Assembly: GCA_036346205.1 (NCBI GenBank)
Contig: JARFJB010001949.1
Location: forward strand, 232,001-296,000
Length of the DNA: 64,000 nt
Reading direction: 5' to 3'
From: Vesta saturnalis
Lineage: Eukaryota; Arthropoda; Insecta; Coleoptera; Lampyridae
The translations under genes and the position numbers were made by a program. Shown one piece after another: positions 47,550 through 64,000 of the stretch. Under the pieces are notes generated by a model. That model saw only the letters and a list, made by a program, of their open reading frames with translations, had not been told where the DNA came from and made no database searches. Numbering within the stretch: the first letter of the stretch is position 1; every line of letters starts with the position of its first letter.

Positions 47550-48185
47550 TCCTGTGGATTGCTTAGAAGAGTCTATTATCTGTAGTAGTGACTGTTTTTA
47601 AATTAACTTTGGAAAATATTTCATATAGACGTTTTGCATAAGTTGTGATGCTGTTGAGACCGAGGAAGGTCAAGCCTCGAGTTGTCTGGCGATAAAACCA
47701 GAGTTTTATCGCCGAGAGTCTCGGGCGGTCCCAACGAGACTGGGCTTAAAAAGTCCCAGATTTTAGGCCCATGATTACTTCAATTATAAAATAACTATCC
47801 AGTTTACCCAAAATGTCTTTCTAAGATATTTTCCAAACTTAATTTAAAAACAAGTCACTACTTCAGATAATAGTTTAGAGACTCTTCTAGGCAATCCAAA
47901 GTATCAGTAGACAAGCAGGATCTGGGACTTTTAAGCCCAGTTCCTTCGAGACCTTTTGAGACTTTCGGTAATACTTGGACCCCGTCTCATCTCGCCGAGA
48001 CGAAACAACGGACTAGACCTTGGTATTGTCTCGATAACTCGTGACGACAGGAGTAAAGACGAAACTGTACTCTGTCTCAACAGAATTACAGCTTATACAA
48101 AAGATCAATCCAAAATATTTTCCAAAGTCAATTTAAAAACGGTCACTACTACAGATAATAGACTATTTTAGGCAATCCAAGGCGT
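47550..48185. repeat. Inverted and direct repeat unit with GAGAC-rich spacers
   Basis: A ~70-bp block (TATTTTCCAAA..TTAATTTAAAAAC..CACTACTACAGATAATAG..GGCAATCCAAG) occurs three times: inverted at 47551-47615, direct at 47826-47905 and direct at 48112-48181 (period ~285). Between them are a hairpin GGCGATAAAAC-CAGAG-TTTTATCGCC (47690-47715), an inverted pair GACTGGGCTTAAAAAGTCCC (47739) / GGGACTTTTAAGCCCAG (47926), and several GAGAC/GTCTC words. Perhaps a MITE plus a partial copy; no family recognised. Confidence 0.65.
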
Positions 48186-48365
48186 GGGGGGGGCAGCGAG
48201 AAAGGAAGAGGGGGAGAGAGGGAAAGAAGGAGAGATTGGGAGAGGCTGAGAGGGAAAGAGGGAGAGAGGAAGGAAGGGAGGGAGAGGGGAAGGGAGACAG
48301 AGAGGGGGGGGCGGAGAGACGGAGAAACGGTGAGGCAGAGAGACGGAGAGAGAGAGAGAGAGAGA
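48183..48365. repeat. Purine (GA/GGA) tract
   Basis: About 180 bp almost wholly of A and G (GGGAGAGAGGGAAAGA-like), able to form triplex or slippage structures. Confidence 0.9.
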
Positions 48366-51300
48366 AATTTAAATGTTGAGTTTTTGAAAAACTTATTTAG
48401 TACGAGGTTTCAGGTATCACAGCTAGTGCAATATCTCCGACACCTAAACATTTTCTACTTAATTAATAACTGCATATTGACTACGCCGAAGGCTTTGGTT
48501 TGATCCGAAACCATAAGAAACGTTACTAACGTTCTATGAATAGCATTTGTTTCGGCATCGGAAAGTTATACGTAAATAATCATATTATACTGACACTAGA
48601 CCTCCTCACAATTTTACATTTTGAGCTGATTTAATTACACGTTAATTGTGCTCAAACGTTTTAAAATACTTCAAATTATCACTTATTATGTTACTAACCA
48701 AAAATATGAACGGGGAGAGTGCAATTTAGAGTTCATTAAATTTCTTCATTCAATCAAACGCTAATTGTGCTAAAAAATTTGAAACATTGTACAATTGCGC
48801 TTTTTGTCGACGAGTTGTTCAAAAATTGCAGGGTAACATATTGTTCACTACTGCTATTTAAAACATTAACATTATTTTTTTAACTACTATTCGTTCTTTC
48901 ATAAAAATAGTCCTTTAAGCATTTTCATCAAATGAACGGTTTTTTATTTAAAAAATTAAAGGAATTTATTTGCCAGTTATAATATATTAACAAAGCATAA
49001 ACTATGTTTTTCAGAAAATTAGATTTATCTTAATTAATAAGTGATCGTATAGGAAGAAACCTGCAACCTTTATTGATTTAGATCTAATTAATTTCGTAAC
49101 GTAACGTAAATGGGTATTTGCACTAGGAATTTTTGTTGTTGTGTATTTTACTGAGCAGAATTCATGTTACACTACTGACAATTTTAGCGTGTTTCACAGT
49201 GCCATTAGCAATGCTGTTTGAACCTAGAATAAAAGTATTTGTATATGTATGGAATCATTTGCAGTGTAAAAAAGTGTAAATGTAAGCAATTGTACGCACG
49301 GCACTGGTTACTTCTCTGTGCTACTGGGGTTTGTAAAGTTAAGTAGGGCTGAAATTTAAAGTCATTTACTTTTGAACACAAAGTAACTTATTAGATGAGT
49401 TTTGATGCATAAAAGTTGAATTTGAGTATAATGAATTTTTTATAGAAAGTTGAAGGTCGAATAACGTTAGGACTTTCGGAATTTTGCCAAAAAACATAGA
49501 ACAGAACACACTCATGGGAGTTTAAGGTTTAATTACTATTTCGGTATAATTTGAGGATCTAAATCGACATTAAGGAGGAGATTTCTCCATTTTCTGTTGG
49601 TAACAATATCGCAGCTTTGCCGTAGTATGTTGACTGCAAGAACCTTTTAAGTCCTATTAGTGGCTAAGTATGTCGAGGTGTCTTGTATATTATATTGTTA
49701 TTGGTCAAATTCAAATTTTAAAGGAAAATGGCATCCCTGATCGTGGCGTCGAAGTTTTAATACAAATAAAACCAAAGGCTAGGAATGGTCAGTCTTTATA
49801 TAGTCCTCAAAAATTTTTAAAGGAATCTAGATGTGAACCTATGTAGAGATTTCAGTGTGGTCGAATATAAGGGTTATTTTACCCGGCCGCGAACTGCCAT
49901 GTTATAGTGTAGCTGTATACCTGTGTGGGATAAACTAATTAGAACATGAAATTAATTGATGATGGGGTTGTTTAAAAGTTTGATTAAAGCATTCCGATTT
50001 ATGGAAGTGTGTCGACGACAGTTTTGTTAGAGATCGTGACTTCAAGAGAACTGAAGAGTATGGCCAAAAATAATTAACGTGTCTAAAGGTTCATAATTAT
50101 GTAAATAGAAGGGAGGGTGAAATTAAATTTTAATCTTTTATCAGACTGTTGTGTTAAAGCTATAGAATAAATTGTGCGAATATCAGTGATATAATGGTCA
50201 TTGAGTGACGAAGGTTTTACGGAGTATTCAACCCCTTCTAGATAATTACAGGGATATTCGTATACGCAAACTACATGCGGTTAGCGACCTTCTACCGACC
50301 GCCTAAACGCTTAATAGCTATTGCACTGTCAGCTATTTTTGCTGCTTCGGGCTATTTGGAAGTGTTAGTAAAATTTCGGAAAAAACGGGGTATATTGTCC
50401 CAGATCGGAATAGAACGAGTATTGTAAGCCCTTTGATCTTGATGACTGTTTTTTTTTCAGTAATGGCTGCGTATAGAAACCCATTTTGTTCTGATTATGG
50501 AAATATTTTACAGCGGGCTTTTATATTCATTCACAATTGTTCACGTATATTGTGTGGCATTTGAGATAGTTAGCTAGGAGGTTTTAAGTTTGTTTCAAGC
50601 AAGCACCCTTTGATGTTTATGTGAATCACCTTTTTTTTTAATATACGTGTTATTTTTATTTTTTTAATACATGTGTCAAACATTTTCTATACTAGTAAGC
50701 GTTTGTGTAAAAAATACAAAGGCGAGAGGAAAAGTTTTTGTGATTGCATCTCGCAAAATTGTAGCGGTGATCCTATTTTTAAACTTTAATGTTTATAAAA
50801 TTTATTTAACCATAGGATACCTGCTATTTTGGATTCAAATAAATTCAATCAACTTATTTAAACACATAATAACGTACATTTTTAGGTTTAAAGAGCCTTG
50901 AGTTTGAAATTGGGTTAGTATTTTACCATGCAGATATTTATCTTATTTTCTACGATCATTCATGATTCTTAAGATCTCGTCCAAGGACTTTTTATCGAGA
51001 AATTTCGATCGTAGTGGGGCCTTATCGTATAAACTATGGGATTTAAATTATATTTGAAAGTAAGAGCAGTGCAGTTCGAAGTAATTTTTCAGATTCTTGA
51101 CATCTTACTACGAACCACGATCGTTTTCGTGGAGTTCAATCTACAACCCATTATTTTAATAAATCAATATGACGCCTGGTACGAATTTAGTGCGTACCAT
51201 CTTTTGATGAAATATCTCAGGATATATTGACAGATACGCAACTATTAAAAGTAAATAAATTCCATGAAAAATATATTTTTACGCATCTACCAAAAATTGA

Positions 51301-51669
51301 AAAAATACCTGTTGCTTTTTTAAAGATATTAAGTACACGCTGATTTTTTTTAATTCAGTTCCCTATATCTCGCACCCGAGCATATATATTTTTTTAGTAT
51401 TTTTGCTTGAAGAATATTATGGTTAAGCATTCGCTGAAATTTTGAAACGTATGTTATAAAATCAAGAAATATGCCTGTGCTGACACCAGCTCAGCAAAAT
51501 TGAGTACGTTTTATAAATCGATCATTAACTAATGACCGATTTGTGCTTAAAACATTGTATGCAATCTCCAATTGTGAATATCCATAAAATAAAGAAATAG
51601 GTTCGACGAAGATATATTTCCCAACAGTCCTCCAATTAATATTAAGAGTGTATTAATTTTCCGTTCTAA
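48366..51669. other. A+T-rich region, no gene recognised
   Basis: About 3.3 kb. GC content rises slightly around 49450-50400 but no protein family could be read on either strand. Confidence 0.4.
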
Positions 51670-51990
51670 GAGGGGGATAACCCAACATTCATTGCCTTTA
51701 ACGTGAAAGTTCATGGACCTCTAGGGGTGTCGTATTACAATTGTTAAATATCTAAAAATAGAACCAGTTCCCGTAAATAGAAGAGGACCTTAGCCGAAAG
51801 TTCATTATCCTCAACTTAAGTTGGTGGATTCATAAAAATCTAAAAACCAACGTTCATTGACCTCTTCAAGGTCATTAACTTAGGCCAACGTTCAACCAAG
51901 CAAACTGGAAGTTGATCAATTTCTAGAAATATAAGAATAAAACCAAAGTTCATTGAACAGTGGGTTCATTACCTGGGCCAATGACGTTTT
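51670..51990. repeat. Decayed tandem repeat with 'CCAACGTTCATTGACCTC' core
   Basis: Cores CCCAACATTCATTGCC (51679), CCGAAAGTTCATTATCC (51794), CCAACGTTCATTGACCTC (51846) and CCAAAGTTCATTGAAC (51938) recur at irregular 52-115 bp spacing with associated TTAACTTAGGCCAA words. Confidence 0.5.
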
Positions 51991-53015
51991 CGGGGGAAAA
52001 CTGCCTAGTAAAGCAAATTGAAAACACCTGCAAATGAATTTCAGGAAATAGAATCTGCAAGGTAAGCAAGCTTTTAAAAGTCAAGTTGTAATTGGTTGGT
52101 GCGCGTCAGTCGGAACTCTGTATATAAAGTGAAATTTTATGATCCTACATCAGTCCCTGCCAACATGCAACTATCCTTTTCTAAAAACCTACGTGTGAAA
52201 CTGCTATATCTATGGATTTACATTATAATGAAATATACTGAAAATTGTTATTGTGCTAACGTGCTTACTTGTTACGTATTATTATTGGAATATGGTGTAC
52301 CCTAATTGAATAACAATAACAGGTAAATTATAAGAACTTAATTAGAAATATTTTATTTTTCATATAAATTGTAGCAATGGCACCAATTTCACATATGAGT
52401 ACTCAAGTTGTTGAGTGATGAGGAAAGACATGAAGTTAATTAAACATAAGGACGAAATAATTAAGCATATTTAATCGATGATTGATGAAAGATGAGAAAA
52501 ATGGCTTTGTTATGGAGGAATTTGTGGGATCGCGTGCAAAAATGTAAGCGTATTCAGTTGAGTGGCACAAGATTATAAATCTAAAGGTGCTACTAGAGCC
52601 AGTGTAAAATGTATCACCATACAAGATTATAAGTTGGCAGTTTTTGATTACTAAATTCTAAAGCAACAGCAACATCTAAACTTATCCAATAACATTCAGG
52701 AGAACAAAGTCGCCCTAAATCAGTGTGACGATAAAAAGGGTTATAAGTGTCGGGTCAACAGATACCCGTCCGTGGAGTTACGGAGCCATACACTAATGCC
52801 TTTGACATTTAAGCGTTCCTTGACAACAAACGATTGTGCACGTCTAGTTGACATTTAAAAAGAAATGTGGTTCCGGGTGAACGTTTTCAGTGGTGCGCCA
52901 CACACTCAAACTCTACAAAGACACTTCTCAGATACTAGTTAGTGAAAAAAAATTAAGTGTTTTGTACAAAAGTTTATTATTAGGAGTCGTTTAAATATAG
53001 TTTTAGATAAAAATG
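51991..53015. other. A+T-rich region, no gene recognised
   Basis: No supported feature. Confidence 0.4.
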
Positions 53016-53029
53016 TTATATATATATAA

Positions 53030-53077
<48 letters not shown>
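53016..53077. repeat. (TA)n microsatellite, interrupted
   Basis: TATATATAAATATAATATA then a pure TA run. Confidence 0.9.
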
Positions 53078-53081
<4 letters not shown>

Positions 53082-53107
53082 AGTAATAGTACGACCGTAG
53101 CATTTAG

Positions 53108-53497
53108 TTGGTTGAGACACAATTTGTGATAATTACAGACATATTAATTATAAATGAGTGTCTAAAGATATTCATCGATATGGCATTCGAGAAAAATATT
53201 AGGTACCAGTTTGATCCATTCACAAATGCCGATCATCGTGAAATTTACAAATGGTTATTGGAGAACATCTATAAAGGAGATAATGACGCAAATATCTTTT
53301 GGGGTGGAGATCTGGGTTATATTCGGGAGCATGGCCATCTACTGAATGCAACAATTGTAGTAACAAGTTTGCAATGTCTGTATGTTTTATTTCGAATAAA
53401 TACTATATCTCTTACATACTGTTACTACCATTGTCCTTTAAGTGAAGCTCCTACTTCACCATGTACCGAATGTTTAGCTTTTGTAGTCCTTGCATAG
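53108..53497 (+). CDS. Unrecognised ORF, 129 codons
   Basis: Open frame from 53108 (an internal ATG at 53180 gives MAFEKNIRYQFDPFTNADHR). Residues from there to about codon 80 are mixed-composition and look more protein-like than other chance ORFs here (EIYKWLLENIYKGDNDANIF). The tail after codon 85 looks like random sequence (LYVLFRINTISLTYCYYHCP). No family was recognised, no splice sites were convincing, and the ORF runs into a minisatellite. It may be a chance ORF or a fragment of an exon. Confidence 0.25.
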   Translation: MVETQFVIITDILIINECLKIFIDMAFEKNIRYQFDPFTNADHREIYKWLLENIYKGDNDANIFWGGDLGYIREHGHLLNATIVVTSLQCLYVLFRINTISLTYCYYHCPLSEAPTSPCTECLAFVVLA

Positions 53498-53680
53498 TTT
53501 ATTCCTAAAAACAGGTATAGGTTTCTCAAAAACTGGTATCAGTTTCCCAAAAACTGGTGCCCGTTTCCCAAATTCTGGTACCTGTTTCCCAAAAACAGGT
53601 CAAAGCAGGTAAAGGAACAGCCTAAAAACAGGAACCCTTTTCTCCAAAACAGGTTTCCTAATAACTGGTAGTCTCTAGAA
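53490..53680. repeat. ~20-bp minisatellite (GTTTCCCAAAAACTGGTAYC)
   Basis: Units GTTTCTCAAAAACTGGTATC, GTTTCCCAAAAACTGGTGCC, GTTTCCCAAATTCTGGTACC and GTTTCCCAAAAACAGGTC follow one another at about 20 bp, with looser copies on both sides. Confidence 0.85.
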
Positions 53681-53724
53681 ATTTTCCCACAAATTCATTT
53701 CCTTCAAGGTGTTGTAGTTATACT

Positions 53725-53798
53725 GCATGTGTGTGAGTGTGTGTGAGTGTGTGTGAGTGCGTGTGAGTGCGTGTGAGTGAGTGTGAGTGTGTGTGTGT

Positions 53799-53882
<84 letters not shown>
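53725..53882. repeat. (TG)n microsatellite
   Basis: GTGTGAGTGT grading into a pure TG run of roughly 90 bp. Confidence 0.95.
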
Positions 53883-53885
<3 letters not shown>

Positions 53886-56342
53886 AGTGTGTGTGTGCGA
53901 GAGTGTGTGAGAGTGTGGGAGTGTGTGAGAGTGTGTGAGAGTGTGTGAGAGTAAGTGAGAGAGTGTGGAAGTGTGTGAGAGTGTGGAGTGTGTGCCTGTG
54001 GGAGTGTGTGTGTGTGTGTGAGTGTTGTGTGTGAGTGTGAGGTGTGTGTGTGTGTGGAGAGTGTGAGTGTGTGAGTGTGGAGTGTGTGAATGTGTGGAGT
54101 GTTGAGTGTGTGAGTGTGAGTGAGTGTGTGAGTGTGAGTGTGAGTGTGTGAGTGTGTGAATGTGAGTGTGAGTGTGGAGTGTGTGAGTGTGTGTGAGTGT
54201 GTGAGTGTGAGGTGTGAGTGTGAGTGAGGTGTGAGTGTGTGGTGTGAGTGTGTGAGTGTGTGAGTGTGGAGTGTGGTGTGTGAGTGTGGAGTGTGAGTGT
54301 GTGAGTGTGAGTGTGAGTGTGTGGGTGTGAGGTGTGAGTGGAGGTGTGAGTGGAGTGTGTGAGGTGTGAGTGTGTGAGTGTGGTGTGAGTGTGTGAGTGT
54401 GTGAGTGTGTGAGGTGTGAGTGTGAGTGGTGTGGAGTGTGTGAGTGTGTGAGTGTGGTGTGGTGTGTGAGTGTGAGGTGTGAGTGTGTGAGTGTGTGAGT
54501 GTGAGTGTGAGGTGGGTGTGAGTGTGTGTGAGGTGTGAGTGTGAGTGTGTGAGTGTGTGAGTGTGTGAGTGTGTGAGTGTGTGAGTGTGAGGTGGGTGTG
54601 TGAGGTGAGTGTGAGGTGTGTGGAGTGTGGGAGTGTGGAGTGTGTGAGTGTGTGGAGTGTGAGTGTGTGAGTGTGTGAGTGTGGGTGTGTGGGTGAGTGT
54701 GAGTGTGTGAGTGTGTGAGGTGTGTGGAGTGTGTGGTGTGGTGTGAGGTGTGAGTGTGTGAGGTGTGTGGTGTGTGGGTGTGTGGAGTGTGGGTGTGTGG
54801 GTGTGGGTGTGAGGTGTGTGGTGTGTGGAGTGTGTGAGTGGAGGTGGAGGTGTGGGTGTGTGAGTGTGTGAGTGTGGGGTGAGTGTGTGAGTGTGGAGGT
54901 GGAGTGTGTGAGTGTGTGTGGTGTGGAGTGTGTGAGGTGTGAGGTGGTGTGAGTGTGTGAGTGTGGTGTGGAGGTGTGAGTGTGTGTGAGGGTGGAGGTG
55001 TGAGTGTGAGTGTGGAGTGTGTGAGTGTGGAGGTGTGAGTGGTGGTGTGAGTGGGATGTGTGAGTGTGTGAGTGTGGGAGGTGGAGTGTGAGTGTGTGGG
55101 TGTGGGGGTGTGGAGTGTGTGAGTGTGTGTGTGTGTGTGGTGTGAGTGTGTGTGGGTGTGAGTGTGAGGTGTGTGTGGTGGAGTGTGGAGTGTGTGGGGT
55201 GTGGTGTGTGAGTGTGTGAGGTGAGGTGGAGTGTGAGTGTGTGAGTGTGGTGTGAGGTGTGGGTGTGAGTGTAGGTGTGGAGTGTGTGGTGTGGTGGAGT
55301 GTGTGAGTGTGAGTGGGGTGTGTGAGTGTGTGGGTGTGGAGTGTGTGAGTGTGGGTGTGTGAGGTGGTGAGGAGTGTGTGTGGTGGGTGGAGTGTGAGTG
55401 TGGGGGAGGTGAGTGGGTTGGGAGTGGTTGGGTGGAGTGTGAGGTGTGAGTGTGTGGTGGGTGTGTGTGGGTGTGGAGTGTGTGAGGTGGAGGTGTGGGG
55501 GTGAGTGGAGTGTGGTGGTGTGTGGAGTGTTTGAGGGTGGGTTTGGGGGTGTGTGGTGTTGAGGTGTGAGGGTGGGTGGAGGTTTGGGGTGAGGGGTGTG
55601 GAGTGTGGGGGAGGGTGGGTGTGAGTGTGGAGTGTGGTGGGTGTGAGTGTGTGAGGTGAGTGTGGGTGTGTGAGGGTGGGTGTGAGGGTGTGGGTGTGAG
55701 TGTGGTGTTGGGTGTGTGGGTGGAGTGTGGAGGGTGGGTGAGTGTGTGAGGTGTGAGTGTGGAGTGGTGGTGTGTGAGTGGGTGTGGGTGTGGAGTGTGT
55801 GGTGTGGAGTGTGGGGTGTGTGTGGGTGTGTGGTGTGTGGTGTGGAGTGTGAGGGGGTGTGAGGTGTGAGTGGTGAGTGTGGGGTTGTGAGTGTGGGGTG
55901 TGGTGTGTGAGTGTGGAGGTGGGTGTGTGGTGTGGAGGTGGTGTGAGGGAGTGTGTGAGTGTGTGAGGGGTGTGTGTGAGGTGTGTGTGGTGTGGAGTGG
56001 TGAGTGTGGAGTGTGGAGTGTGAGTGTGGGTGTGTGAGTGGTGTGGAGTGGAGTGTGTGAGGGTGTGAGTGTGAGTGTGTGAGTGTGGAGGTGTGGAGTG
56101 TGTGAGTGTGAGGTGTGAGGGGTGGTGGAGTGTGTGGGTGGAGGTGTGTGAGTGTGGTGGGGTGAGTGGAGGGTGGGTGTGAGGTGTGAGGGGTGAGTGT
56201 GTGTGGTGGTGTGGGTGTGTGGTGTGGGTGTGGTGTGTGAGTGTGGGTGGAGGGAGGGTGGGGTGTGGAGTGGGTTTGAGTGTGGAGGGTTTGAGTGTGA
56301 GGGAGTGGTGTGAGTGTGGAGGTTTGGAGGTGGGTGGAGTGT
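53883..56342. repeat. GTGTGAG-type simple repeat, left block
   Basis: Irregular GTGTGAGT, GTGTGGAG and GTGAGTGT words with almost no C on this strand (the few C near 53898 and 53995 are exceptions). From about 55350 the pattern degrades into longer G runs approaching the homopolymer. Confidence 0.95.

Positions 56343-64000
<7,658 letters not shown>

Overview
The window looks like A+T-rich nuclear DNA of an insect (beetle-like in style, but the order cannot be fixed from sequence alone). It carries (TA)n microsatellites, mariner/Tc1, pogo and hAT DNA transposons, Jockey-type and CR1/L2-type LINEs, Penelope-like retroelements, tRNA-like repeats, a spliceosomal intron inside a transposon gene, and no operon-like gene packing. 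I see no convincing host protein gene. Nearly every recognisable coding stretch is a decayed transposon protein.

Layout. 1-2160: Jockey-like LINE, minus strand. 3147-4678: foldback element with a second foldback (3336-4492) at its centre. 4766-6693: mariner-superfamily element with ~430 bp inverted repeats and a broken DD41D transposase. 6737-8720: pogo/Tigger element whose transposase is interrupted only at homopolymers. 8783-10630: a second DD41D-type element. These elements are separated by (TA)n tracts. 11622-11770: MITE with a perfect 8-bp target duplication. 12360-12710 and 14780-15330: two decayed arrays of one tandem repeat family. 13260-13900: three duplicated tRNA-like units. 15795-16120: tRNA-derived SINE. 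19380-22830: tandem Penelope-like elements, one split by a 1000-bp mariner. 22885-24235: 5'-truncated LINE.

27404-29757: hAT transposase relic (ZMYM1-like, TTF-type finger). 29852-32241: three CAGGGT-ended inverted-repeat elements nested in one another, each at the palindrome centre of the one outside, with a transposase relic in the innermost. 34919-38455: 3.5-kb pogo-like element with an intron, arrays of subterminal motifs and an acidic repeat-bearing tail. 39930-40325: GTGAAC satellite with periodic palindromes. 43304-45385: transposase relic between inverted arms whose tip motif lies on the inside. 47030-47470: another Penelope-like fragment. 47550-48365: inverted/direct repeat unit plus a purine tract. 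53490-53680: ~20-bp minisatellite. 53725-64000: about 10.3 kb of almost C-free GT/GTGAG repeat containing 435 consecutive G, probably partly a sequencing or assembly failure.

The most unusual structure is the repeated placement of TA-target inverted-repeat elements at the exact TA centre of an older palindrome (29852-32241, and probably 3147-4678). It suggests insertion into hairpin or cruciform tips. The elements do not form a pathway; the window records successive nested transposition.
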